Below are positions 8,793 through 16,149 of a stretch of DNA of 20,371 bases, piece by piece. Position 1 is the first letter of the stretch; the number at the start of each line of letters is the position of its first letter. The stretch covers positions 1-20,371 of the IMG/VR virus record IMGVR_UViG_3300007540_000167. The stretch is one strand, 5' to 3'. This stretch comes from a virus. The translations under genes were made by a program, and so were the position numbers. The notes below the pieces were generated by a model that saw only the letters and a program-made list of their open reading frames with translations, did not search any database and was not told where the DNA came from.

Positions 8793-9506
8793 TTATCCCA
8801 TCGCCTGACCGAGTGTGAAGCCGTAGTAATTAGTACCGCCGTCCACCGTAATAAAGGCAAACACATCTACCCCTGCGTTAGTTGCAGTTATCGTGGGTGC
8901 TGTGGCGGCGGCCCAATCTACGCTTGCAGGCCAAGAAATTACTCTGGCTGAACTGTCTTGCACCACCTTCAAGATAAAAGCTGAAGCTCTGCCAGATGCG
9001 GCAGGGTTGCTAAACGTGTAGGTTACATTCTCAGATAAGGTATGCGTAAACACGTTACCATCTTGTAGGTTAATCGTGGCTGCGTTAGAGCTAGAGGTTA
9101 CGACGGTGCTCTCTTCAGTTGTGCCGTTGTCAAACCCCACCACGCCATTTGCATCTGCCGTTACCGCCTTAGACGCTGCCGTTAATCCTAATGTTGTTAT
9201 GTCTAAATAATTAAGTTCAGCAGTTGTTGCAGTTACACCACTAACAATATTAAGCTCTGTTGCTGTAGACGTGATCGCCGTGCCGCCGATAGATAGCGTG
9301 CTAAAATTACCAGTGTTCGCGGAGTTTGCACCAATGGGCGTGCCATCTATTGCACCAGAGTTAATGTCTATGCCTGTTACTGGCGTTGTGCCGTCAAGTA
9401 GATCATCCGTCTTATCCCAATTGGCATTTAAATAACCGCCCCATGCGTCCTCGTCTCCTCCAACGGTAGGTTTTTGAAAACTATATGTTGTTGTGTTTGC
9501 CGGCAT
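8793..9506 (-). CDS. Tail fibre-type protein (237 aa)
   Basis: The 237-residue product starts MPANTTTYSFQKPTVGGDED and continues with a WGGYLNANWDKTDDLL stretch, the usual opening of tail-fibre proteins in marine phages. Residues about 80-105 contain 'TATELNIVSGVTATTAELNY', a repeat unit very common in phage fibre shafts. The C-terminal part (140-237) is a beta-rich head with 'VFTHTLSENVTYTF' and 'AFITVDGGTNYYGF'. It has no membrane segment. It sits directly upstream of the repeat-bearing 645-aa fibre protein and may form the proximal segment. ATG at 9506-9504 immediately follows the preceding gene's stop. Confidence 0.75.
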   Translation of the reverse strand: MPANTTTYSFQKPTVGGDEDAWGGYLNANWDKTDDLLDGTTPVTGIDINSGAIDGTPIGANSANTGNFSTLSIGGTAITSTATELNIVSGVTATTAELNYLDITTLGLTAASKAVTADANGVVGFDNGTTEESTVVTSSSNAATINLQDGNVFTHTLSENVTYTFSNPAASGRASAFILKVVQDSSARVISWPASVDWAAATAPTITATNAGVDVFAFITVDGGTNYYGFTLGQAMG

Positions 9507-10166
9507 TTATGCAGCCCTCTCTAAATAATCTGCGTCTGTCCAAGTTGTACTAGCTTCTGTTGCGTCTGTCCATACGGTAGTCGGATCAGTTGCATCTAGC
9601 CACTTGTACCTCGCTACTGTTGTAATTGTTGAGGCTGCATTTAAACTCGCCGCCATCAATCTGACGCGATTATAGCTTATATTTATGCTAGATGATAGTC
9701 CCACATTTGACTGGCCTACAACGTCTATAACACCGTTAGAAATAAAAGATGCGCTAGGCGTTATGGAAGCGCTTACATTTCTAACAGCAACGCCGCTAAC
9801 AGAAACTGAACACGCCGGCGTTATGCTTGCAGCTCCGTCCTCTATTGAATAGTTTTCACCATAGACGAAAGAGCCATATATTCCGAGCCCGTACCCTGCT
9901 CTAAAACCATCTGCCTCTACATATTCAACGGCGGCGCTTACAACTGTGTTTTGAAGTGAAATACTTGCCGCAGCATTAGTGACCCTAATTGCTGCGCTAG
10001 CTGTAGAAGAAGAAGAGCTTATAGCAGAAGCCGCGTCAATGACAGTTTCGGCGGCGGCTGTTACACTACATGATGTGGATAAACTTGCCGCGCCTTGCGT
10101 AGTTTCTGGCTGCCCATAAAGACCAGAGCCATGCTCGCCAGTGTCATATGTAGAGCGCAGTCCCAT
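9507..10166 (-). CDS. Ser/Ala-rich repeat structural protein (219 aa)
   Basis: The product has 219 aa and is dominated by degenerate Ala/Ser repeats of the form AAS-(hydrophobic)-x-x-S-x-V-x-x-A. These occur in GAASLSTSCSV, AASISLQNTV, GAASITPACSV, ASITPSASF and AASLNAASTI. The C-terminus repeats a Trp-Thr-Asp-Ala unit (WLDATDPTTVWTDATEAST, then TWTDADYL). A Gly/Tyr-rich turn (YGLGIYGSFVYG) interrupts the middle. I have seen similar proteins in marine phage tail modules, without assigned function. The start shares one base with the upstream stop (TAATG). It is probably a fibre, neck or baseplate component with repeated beta strands. No catalytic motif is seen. Confidence 0.65.
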   Translation of the reverse strand: MGLRSTYDTGEHGSGLYGQPETTQGAASLSTSCSVTAAAETVIDAASAISSSSSTASAAIRVTNAAASISLQNTVVSAAVEYVEADGFRAGYGLGIYGSFVYGENYSIEDGAASITPACSVSVSGVAVRNVSASITPSASFISNGVIDVVGQSNVGLSSSINISYNRVRLMAASLNAASTITTVARYKWLDATDPTTVWTDATEASTTWTDADYLERAA

Positions 10167-10555
10167 TAAGCCAATGTAATATCTAAGTCACCCGTTGGGA
10201 TTCGGAACACGTCGCCGTCGTTAATTGCTTTTGCAGTTGTTAATGCACTATGAACTATCATATCTCCTCCGCTAGACGCGGTCATAACGCCAATGTGAGA
10301 TATTGTTCCCCAGTTACCGCCTGACGCAACAGGAAACTCTACAGCCGCCGTATTAGTTGCTAAGTCGTTAGATACTGAAAATGTTACAGCCGTCCTTGCG
10401 TAGCCATTTCCTGAGATTTCATTTGAAGTTGATCCAGTGTCAGTTGGGTCTGCGGTAAACAGACCGATATACCAAGCGGTTGGTCGGGTTACACTAGTTG
10501 CTGTAAATACGTAATTTAATACGTGCGTTTCATAAGTATTAGTAAAAGACATCAT
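10166..10555 (-). CDS. Conserved phage tail protein (129 aa)
   Basis: The product is 129 aa. Its pattern 'FTNTYETHVLNYVF...WYIGLFTADP', 'SGNGYARTAVTF', 'GNWGTISHIGVM', ending in 'GDVFRIPTGDLDITLA', belongs to a small tail or fibre-base protein family widespread in phages and prophages, from memory. It is beta-rich and probably trimeric or part of the tail-fibre attachment. Two adjacent ATGs (10555 and 10552) are possible starts. CGGAGATA precedes them, which favours the first by spacing. A perfect palindrome lies just upstream (10564-10577). Confidence 0.7.
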   Translation of the reverse strand: MMSFTNTYETHVLNYVFTATSVTRPTAWYIGLFTADPTDTGSTSNEISGNGYARTAVTFSVSNDLATNTAAVEFPVASGGNWGTISHIGVMTASSGGDMIVHSALTTAKAINDGDVFRIPTGDLDITLA

Positions 10556-10563
10556 TATCTCCG

Positions 10564-10577
10564 TTAGATCGATCTAA
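10564..10577. repeat. 14-bp perfect palindrome upstream of the 129-aa tail gene
   Basis: TTAGATCGATCTAA reads identically on both strands and ends 9 bases before the 129-aa gene's start on the minus strand, beside its GGAG ribosome binding site. It lies in the only real gap (10556-10597) in this stretch of the operon. Without a loop it is a better protein-binding palindrome than an RNA hairpin. No function can be assigned. Confidence 0.5.
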
Positions 10578-10597
10578 TTAAAAGATACACCATTTAT

Positions 10598-11221
10598 TTA
10601 CGAATAGCTAGTTATCCTCATACGCGGTGCGGTTACTGCGAACCTAGTATCATCTGAAGACTTTTGTAGAGATCCTAGCGCATTTTGATACAGCGAAGAC
10701 CACACTTGTATTCTAGAGTCGTCTAGCAAATATGGAGCTGCGTGTAATAAACTTCCGTATAAATAAACATCGGGCGAATCCTGTAATAACCAGTTATACG
10801 TGGTGCTATCACTTAAAGACGGTATTTCTTCATAAAATGTAAGCTGCATAGTGTACTCGGCGTCTGGGGTTGGGAACACCTCTATAGCTTCGCCAATGTG
10901 GGTGTAATACTTTGGGCGACCTGCATTGTCGTTATTTTCTTCCCTATACTGCAACATATCGTCAACGCTTATAGCTTCGAGCCTAAAAGTTGTCCCAGAC
11001 GTAATCGCAAAGCGCATTGTCTCTATCCAATTTGGGGGAAGCTGCACATAACGACTATCTAACGTGGCATCTACTCTTTCCACCATTTTATAATGACGCA
11101 ATTTTCTGTTTAAATCTGATTCAGCCATAGTAATAAAATCAGGTATTACGCTTGTTAAGTCATCTCTGTTTAGCCAGTTGGCTATGGATGTCTTGAGCTC
11201 AGAATAGGTTGTAATGCTCAT
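10598..11221 (-). CDS. Head-tail adaptor (SU10/P22-type, 207 aa)
   Basis: The 207-aa product starts MSITTYSELKTSIANWLNRD and has 'IPDFITMAESDLNRKLR', the characteristic N-terminal helices of the phage adaptor family that docks under the portal in SU10-like and P22-like virions. Its middle contains 'YVQLPPNWIETMRF' and 'PTPDAEYTMQLTFYE', and the end has 'SPDVYLYGSLLHAAPYL', all usual for this family from memory. The start overlaps the preceding stop as ATGA, showing translational coupling to the 99-aa gene. Length is normal for the family. The exact named equivalent is inferred. Confidence 0.8.
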   Translation of the reverse strand: MSITTYSELKTSIANWLNRDDLTSVIPDFITMAESDLNRKLRHYKMVERVDATLDSRYVQLPPNWIETMRFAITSGTTFRLEAISVDDMLQYREENNDNAGRPKYYTHIGEAIEVFPTPDAEYTMQLTFYEEIPSLSDSTTYNWLLQDSPDVYLYGSLLHAAPYLLDDSRIQVWSSLYQNALGSLQKSSDDTRFAVTAPRMRITSYS

Positions 11222-11517
11222 AATGTGCCGGCCCTTGTCCTAAATACTCGGTTGTTGCCATCGTTTAACCACTTACGCATCGCCTTCGGATCGTCTGCAA
11301 TCCCTTGGCGCTTGAGCTCATAGTACACTGAAAGAGGTAATGACGCCACCTTGTTGACGTCTCGGTATCTATTCGGTGTCTCTTTGTATTCGTTTTTATT
11401 TCTCTCGGCGATTGCGGAGACATCTTGCTTTGTCTCAACGACATATTCGCCCTTATCGGTTACGTGCCAATACTTTGTTATTCCGGTGGCAGGGTCTTGG
11501 TCAAATATACGCTTCAT
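11218..11517 (-). CDS. Conserved phage structural-module protein (99 aa)
   Basis: The start is placed at the ATG at 11517-11515 (MKRIFDQDPATGITKYWHVT) with GGAG at 11524-11527. The frame can be extended to a TTG at 11529, but this would have no ribosome binding site. The protein is small and charged. It ends in 'AMRKWLNDGNNRVFRTRAGTL', a conserved 'LND..N..FRT..G.L' ending I recall from many podovirus genomes between the major capsid and adaptor genes. The function is unknown; a head-completion or capsid-associated role is suggested only by position. Confidence 0.7.
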   Translation of the reverse strand: MKRIFDQDPATGITKYWHVTDKGEYVVETKQDVSAIAERNKNEYKETPNRYRDVNKVASLPLSVYYELKRQGIADDPKAMRKWLNDGNNRVFRTRAGTL

Positions 11518-11535
11518 TTCTAACTCCAAGTAAGT

Positions 11536-11555
11536 GGGGCGACCGAAGCCGCCCC
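11536..11555 (-). terminator. UUCG-loop hairpin after the major capsid gene
   Basis: On the minus strand GGGGCGGC and GTCGCCCC flank a TTCG tetraloop, giving 8 bp with one G-U pair. The same bases on the plus strand would carry an A-C mismatch, so the structure favours the minus-strand transcript. It begins 7 bases after the major capsid stop and is followed by ACTTACTT, a weak U tract. It may be a leaky terminator or a 3' mRNA stabiliser that raises capsid mRNA relative to downstream genes. Confidence 0.6.
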
Positions 11556-11562
11556 GACTGTA

Positions 11563-12516
11563 TTATGATGTTGCTAGGTCGAAGACACCTGCGTGTGCGC
11601 CTTCGTTAAGAACCTTCAAGCCAAACTCAGCAAGGATCATACGCTTCTCAGCGTCACCAGTTTTTGCTAGTTCTACTTGTTGGATCGGACGCAAGTAGCA
11701 TACTGATGCGTACTCTGGGTCCAAGCAAAAAGCATCACGATCTCTACTAAATCGGTTTGCAACCACGTTTAAGGTCCCAAAATCTGACATGTAGACATCT
11801 GCCGTACCGATAATTGTTGTCGGACTATCGGAAGGAGCCTGATAACGCTGTGCCGCGATACCTGCAAAGCCTGATACAACGGTCTTGTTATGCGGCCCAA
11901 CCATCAGAATGCTTGGCTCGCCACCGGCTGAAAATGCAGCCTGCATTGCGTCTTTAAGCATTGCTTCGGTAAATGCAGCTTGCGTACCATCTGTACGAGC
12001 GTCAGTACCATCACCAGTTGGTGAAGCACCGCCTGATCCGAATACATCGTTAGTAGCAATCCAAGAACCCAATCCACCGGTTTCCCGTGCGGTTGAGCTA
12101 TTTCCTGCCACTTGTGCATTATTGTCAGTAAGAACTGCTTCGATGTCACGCTTTAGCTCTTTTCCGCGCTTCGCCAATTGATAACTTAATTCGTCATTTC
12201 TGCCGGCCAAATCTTGCGCTGATAGGTTGTCAGCGACAATAGTTGTACGACGCAAAATGTGCGTGTAGTTACCAACTCGAGTGGTTGCTGCCGCAGCATC
12301 AAAAGATCCTACGTCGTCACCATCGATTTGTGCGGTTTTGCTTGTTGCCGCCAATGAGTCAGTTTGCCACTCGAAGTAAGTGTTAGATACGTTTTCAGAT
12401 CCAACGTTACTTTGAAATGGAACCTGTTCGGGCGAAATTGAGCTGATAATATCAGCTAATGATTCACGAATACCTTTGGCATCAAAGGACGTGAACGTAT
12501 TTGTTACAATAGCCAT
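11563..12516 (-). CDS. Major capsid protein (SU10/DUF5309-like, 317 aa)
   Basis: The 317-residue product opens MAIVTNTFTSFDAKGIRESL, followed by ADIISSISPEQVPFQSNVG and 'TYFEWQTDSLAA'. This is the typical opening of the SU10-type HK97-fold major head protein family as I know it. Other family-like blocks are 'HILRRTTIVADNLSAQDLAG', 'KRGKELKRDIEAVLTDN' and, near the end, 'CYLRPIQQVELAKTGDAEKR'. It forms the icosahedral shell. It sits directly after the scaffold gene, has an AGGAGAT ribosome binding site and is followed by a strong hairpin, consistent with high expression. Confidence 0.88.
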   Translation of the reverse strand: MAIVTNTFTSFDAKGIRESLADIISSISPEQVPFQSNVGSENVSNTYFEWQTDSLAATSKTAQIDGDDVGSFDAAAATTRVGNYTHILRRTTIVADNLSAQDLAGRNDELSYQLAKRGKELKRDIEAVLTDNNAQVAGNSSTARETGGLGSWIATNDVFGSGGASPTGDGTDARTDGTQAAFTEAMLKDAMQAAFSAGGEPSILMVGPHNKTVVSGFAGIAAQRYQAPSDSPTTIIGTADVYMSDFGTLNVVANRFSRDRDAFCLDPEYASVCYLRPIQQVELAKTGDAEKRMILAEFGLKVLNEGAHAGVFDLATS

Positions 12517-12526
12517 TATAAATCTC

Positions 12527-13540
12527 CTATAGTAAGGCTTTTATTGCTGAAGCCGCGTCTTGGACACGGCCGGATTGTTTTGCGTTCTGAATCGCTTTTT
12601 GTGCATCTGACTTAGGTCTCGGCTGTGACGCTTTGGAGCCGCTTCTCAATGTCTTGGCGCGTGCTTTTTTCGGCTTGGCCTTTGCCGCAGTAACTCGCGT
12701 TTCTCCTCGATCATATAGCATGGCTTTCCTCGCTAACTTCACAAGCGTGGCATTTGTCAAACCGCCAATGTCCTGCTCGGTAAATCCTTCGCCAAGTAGA
12801 AAGTCCCGTATCTGGGTTGCTTCCTGCGCCGCAACTTTATTGTCGCGCCACTCGGGTATGACTTCCGGCAGTATTTCGCGTTGCTGAGAAACGTACTGCT
12901 CCTGCATTTGTTGCACCTTTTGTTGCTGCAACGCCTGCAATCGCTGTTGCTCGGCTTGGACGGCTTGCATCTGAGCTTCACGCTCGTCTTGCTGCTTCCG
13001 CCACTGACGTTCTGCCTTCGCTGCCATCGTGGGGTCTGTGTCGTACAGTGTATCCCAATCCGGCTCCTTCTCCTTCTGCTCAAGCCGTTGCTGCAAAGCA
13101 GGCAACATCTGAGCATATTGTGCACGTTCACGCTCGATTTCGGAGTATTGCGCTTCTAGCGTTTTACGCTGTTCTGCCAATTCCTGCGTCTTACGTGTGT
13201 AATCTCTCTGCCTTAGATTAGCTGCTTTCAGCTCTTCAACGGTTATCTCTTCACCATCGACCTCTACTATGGCCCCTAGTATATTGAAGGATTCGTCTTC
13301 CGACCTTTCTGCATCTTCCTCGGCTTCGAGCTCCTCCTCAGATCCTTCGACAACTGAATTATCTTGCTCAGTTGCCTCCATCTCCTCGGGGGCTTCAGCC
13401 TCCTCCACTACTTCTTCAGTGGTTTCGGCCTCAAGCGCATCAGTTGCCGCAGCGTTATCCTCTTCGGGCGCAAGTATGGCTCTGATTGCATTTTGAGCAC
13501 TGTACAGATCAGTCCCTAATGGGTTGTTGTTTTCTGCCAT
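12527..13540 (-). CDS. Capsid scaffolding protein (337 aa)
   Basis: The product is 337 aa. Residues about 25-85 are extremely acidic (runs of Glu/Asp). Then comes 'VEVDGEEITVEELKAANLRQ' followed by 'RDYTRKTQELAEQRK', the typical scaffold signature of phage capsid genes. Residues about 130-225 form a Gln/Glu-rich coiled coil. The C-terminus is basic (AKPKKARAKTLRSGSK) and ends 'GRVQDAASAIKALL', suited to binding the shell protein. It probably guides procapsid assembly and is later removed. It lies immediately before the major capsid gene with a 10-base gap. ATG at 13540-13538 has TGGAG upstream. Confidence 0.88.
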   Translation of the reverse strand: MAENNNPLGTDLYSAQNAIRAILAPEEDNAAATDALEAETTEEVVEEAEAPEEMEATEQDNSVVEGSEEELEAEEDAERSEDESFNILGAIVEVDGEEITVEELKAANLRQRDYTRKTQELAEQRKTLEAQYSEIERERAQYAQMLPALQQRLEQKEKEPDWDTLYDTDPTMAAKAERQWRKQQDEREAQMQAVQAEQQRLQALQQQKVQQMQEQYVSQQREILPEVIPEWRDNKVAAQEATQIRDFLLGEGFTEQDIGGLTNATLVKLARKAMLYDRGETRVTAAKAKPKKARAKTLRSGSKASQPRPKSDAQKAIQNAKQSGRVQDAASAIKALL

Positions 13541-13563
13541 CTCATTAACTCCATATTATGGGC

Positions 13564-13806
13564 TTATTTTCTTTTTATTTCAATAGCCCCGTTATCTACC
13601 ATTGCACGCAGCAATTGTCGTACTGATTGAACGCCGCGTAATTTCATATAAATAGCCTCACGGCTATCACTATCATTGGTTTCAGTCGCTTTAAACTCAA
13701 ACCAACAATCCTGCTCGATCTCGTCTAAAAATCTTCTGAGATCTGTATCTTTAAGTAGACGGTCTGCCTCCCTGCCGTCATCTATAATTTGCTGTTTAGT
13801 CTTCAC
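13564..13806 (-). CDS. Small conserved phage protein between portal and scaffold (80 aa)
   Basis: The start is the GTG at 13806-13804. It overlaps the portal C-terminus by 11 bases and has a perfect AAGGAGG at 13813-13819 at normal spacing. The 80-aa product is charged and all-helical, with 'DTDLRRFLDEIEQDCWFEFK', 'DSREAIYMKLRGVQSV' and 'LLRAMVDNGAIEIKRK'. I recall similar small helical proteins next to portal genes in many marine phages, without assigned function. It may act in portal or procapsid assembly; this is inferred from position only. Confidence 0.72.
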   Translation of the reverse strand: MKTKQQIIDDGREADRLLKDTDLRRFLDEIEQDCWFEFKATETNDSDSREAIYMKLRGVQSVRQLLRAMVDNGAIEIKRK

Positions 13807-15919
13807 GCGCAGCCTCCTTTATTACGTCAGCCTGCGCTTTCATAACTTCTCGATTGATTGCTAGATCGGATCGGATCTGTTCGACGTTGAGCTGCGTGCC
13901 ATACTTGGCTTTCATTTCTTCAGCCTTCACAAATAACTCCGCCTCTAGCTCGTCACGCTTACGGTCATCCTCAAGCCTAAACTTCTCGCGTTGCATTTGT
14001 AGCTCGGCAGCTTTCTTCTGAATATCCGCTTGTATTTGCTGAATTTGCACTTGGATAAGCTGCTCGTTAATGTCTGGCTTTTTATCTTGCGGCGGTGGCT
14101 GAAACTGAGCCGGATCGCCCCAGAACTGTGAGGTATCTTTAAACCCTGCTATTTCTGTCATAGATTTCAATGTGTTAGACAGTTTCTGCATATCAGTAAG
14201 TGGGTTAATTGGACCCATCGTCTGCATCGCGTCTTTCTGCATCTCGGCAATCTGACGTAGCATTAGCATACGCTCGGTGTCAGAACCGCGTCCGAGGGCT
14301 ACGTTAACTGTGACATCCATGTCGCTATTCCACACACGCGGATCTATAGGCACGAAATTATTATTCAGCCTAATCATGCGCTCGCGGTCTTGGTGGGTGG
14401 TTACTAGATGAAGCACAAGCTCATACATGCGCTTTACGCCCGTCTCGGCAAAGACACGCGCAATCATCTCGATATGTTGTTGTGCGGCGCTCACGGTGGC
14501 TGCTACGGCTGTAGCTGTGCTAGATTGTAGTGCGCCGGCATCTAAGCCTGCGGATGCCTTGGATATGCCAGTGCGAGCCTCTTTAACCTCGTCCATATAC
14601 TGTAATACTGGGAAAGCGGCTTGGCCGACAAACGGCATGGCCATAGGCTGCACTTGACCGGCTGCACGCTGCCTAATTATTGCGCCGACCTCGGTAGACA
14701 TGACGTCATCAATGTTCACCATACCCTCGACAACCGCGACCCGTGGGTGGATCGACATGCTGAGGCTGTCAAGTGTGTTACGCATAATGGACGACTTGAT
14801 TCGCTGCACGTCCATCACCGTGTCGGCTACAGACATGCCAAAGAAGTCGTGTGGCTCTGGATCTGGACATAGCGTCGCAAACGGCGCCATGTCGCATGGC
14901 TCGTTCATTAAAATCTTGTTACCGTCGCCTGCGGTGCAAACTTTACGCAGCTCGGCAATGCCGTCGCCGTCGTAGTCAACTTTGATATAGTTTTCGACGT
15001 ATAGCACCTTTTTCATCGCAGGGTCGTGGCGCTCGTTCATCTCATTTGTCAGCGCCTTGTTCCGCGTGTAACGCTCTACGTTGGTGTCCATGTCGTCGTA
15101 TGACGCGCCGAGCTCGGATACCTCGTCGTAATCGTATCCCATCGCCACAAGCTCTGACACGGTTACGATGCGCCGGTGGGCAACGTAATCGGCTTGCTCA
15201 ACCGACTTGCTTTCGCGTGAAATTAGGAACTCCTCCGGAGGCACGGCCTCTAGCTTAACGCGGCCATCTGGATGCGTGTATGTCGCCCTAACGGCGTGCA
15301 TCATTGGCACTGGCATATCCTCGCCGGTGAGCGGATCTTGCATTGGCTCTCCCATAGGCTCAGACGCTACGATCTCCACCTCAACCGCAGGATCTGACAT
15401 CAGCGCCGCGAGGGACGCGTCATCGAGGCCAGAATAGGAAACGGTTTCGTATTTCGTCTGGTCGTCCCAGTACACCTTCAGTATGCCGACCTTACGCACA
15501 AGCGCGTCCATAAAGGCAGAGTGCATTTCTAGGAAGCCGTTGTTGTCTCGATTTATGATGTAATTAGCGTAATCGGTAGCCTGCTTGGCTGCGGCGACGT
15601 CTTCTGGGCCTTGCGGCACGTATTCCACGGTCTGGTCGCTGCCGTGGAAAATACGCATGAGCGACGGCATAATCGCCTGCACGGTGTCGCGCACGTCCAT
15701 TGATACAACTTGGCTGCGCCCGTCTTCCTCATTGCCAAACGGCTCGCCTCGGTAATACTGGGTGGCTGTGGCTCTCTGCGGCGAGATCCAGTTATCGATG
15801 AAGTCGATTGCGTCGTCGATCTCTTTGCCGACAATTCCTTGCAACTCCTCGTCTGGCATGACGTCAGGGTTCATCTCCTGCTCAAGCTCTTCTGCAAGTT
15901 TACTTACTTCGTAGTCCAT
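13796..15919 (-). CDS. Portal protein (P22/SU10-like, 707 aa)
   Basis: The 707-residue length is usual for large podovirus portals. Family-like blocks include WISPQRATATQYYRGEPFGN (44-63), DVRDTVQAIMPSLMRIFHG (75-93), PDPEPHDFFGMSVADTVMD (352-370), SAGLDAGALQSSTATAVAA (456-474) and TVNVALGRGSDTERM (537-551). Residues about 615-705 form a long Gln/Lys/Glu-rich helix that may be the barrel or tail of the ring. The dodecameric portal is the DNA channel and binds terminase and adaptor. ATG at 15919-15917 has a strong GAGGTGAT ribosome binding site. A CtrA-like box lies 34-49 bases upstream. G+C is visibly higher than in the neighbouring 703-aa gene (35/60 in the bases at 15601-15660). Confidence 0.88.
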   Translation of the reverse strand: MDYEVSKLAEELEQEMNPDVMPDEELQGIVGKEIDDAIDFIDNWISPQRATATQYYRGEPFGNEEDGRSQVVSMDVRDTVQAIMPSLMRIFHGSDQTVEYVPQGPEDVAAAKQATDYANYIINRDNNGFLEMHSAFMDALVRKVGILKVYWDDQTKYETVSYSGLDDASLAALMSDPAVEVEIVASEPMGEPMQDPLTGEDMPVPMMHAVRATYTHPDGRVKLEAVPPEEFLISRESKSVEQADYVAHRRIVTVSELVAMGYDYDEVSELGASYDDMDTNVERYTRNKALTNEMNERHDPAMKKVLYVENYIKVDYDGDGIAELRKVCTAGDGNKILMNEPCDMAPFATLCPDPEPHDFFGMSVADTVMDVQRIKSSIMRNTLDSLSMSIHPRVAVVEGMVNIDDVMSTEVGAIIRQRAAGQVQPMAMPFVGQAAFPVLQYMDEVKEARTGISKASAGLDAGALQSSTATAVAATVSAAQQHIEMIARVFAETGVKRMYELVLHLVTTHQDRERMIRLNNNFVPIDPRVWNSDMDVTVNVALGRGSDTERMLMLRQIAEMQKDAMQTMGPINPLTDMQKLSNTLKSMTEIAGFKDTSQFWGDPAQFQPPPQDKKPDINEQLIQVQIQQIQADIQKKAAELQMQREKFRLEDDRKRDELEAELFVKAEEMKAKYGTQLNVEQIRSDLAINREVMKAQADVIKEAARED

Positions 15920-15952
15920 GTATCACCTCTTGAGTAGTGGCTTGCATTTTTG

Positions 15953-15968
15953 TTAAAAATTTGTTAAC
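15953..15968. promoter_or_regulatory. CtrA-like box TTAA-N7-TTAAC (site 1)
   Basis: TTAA at 15953-15956, seven bases, then TTAAC at 15964-15968. The reverse strand also reads TTAA-N7-TTAAC. This equals the full consensus of the alphaproteobacterial regulator CtrA. It lies 22 bases before the 52-aa plus-strand gene, with a TATAAA at 15974-15979 and AGGAGA at 15980-15985, and 34 bases before the portal start on the other strand. Close packing of box, TATAAA and ribosome site leaves open whether CtrA would activate or repress. Confidence 0.6.
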
Positions 15969-15990
15969 TGTTTTATAAAAGGAGACCGAT

Positions 15991-16149
15991 ATGTCAAAAA
16001 TAGAAACCGACCCAGATATAATACGAGAATTAATTTTCTTAAAGGCAAAAGATTTAGGCTTAGAAGAAGAAAGCCTAATTGAGCTTGATGAGTTACTTTG
16101 CAAATTAATTAACATAGAAAATCCAGAACCTTTTATTTACCCTGTTTAA
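15991..16149 (+). CDS. Small plus-strand protein (52 aa), unknown function
   Basis: The ATG at 15991 gives MSKIETDPDIIRELIFLKAK and a further 32 residues, ending FIYPV before TAA at 16147-16149. A perfect-looking AGGAGA lies 5 bases upstream. It is one of only two short genes here on the plus strand. It meets the 703-aa gene tail to tail with a 17-base overlap. The protein is acidic (many Glu/Asp) and helical with Leu/Ile spacing (ELIFLKAKDLGLEEESLIEL), so it may pair with a partner. The CtrA-like box and own ribosome site suggest independent control, in the manner of a moron gene. I do not recognise a family. Confidence 0.7.
   Translation: MSKIETDPDIIRELIFLKAKDLGLEEESLIELDELLCKLINIENPEPFIYPV

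Noticed and set aside
13269-13496. Ser/Ala-rich plus-strand ORF
   Set aside because: It is the antisense of the scaffold's acidic Glu/Asp stretch.
15900-16115. 71-aa minus-strand ORF upstream of the portal
   Set aside because: It is antisense to the 52-aa gene, contains the CtrA-like box and lacks a ribosome site.
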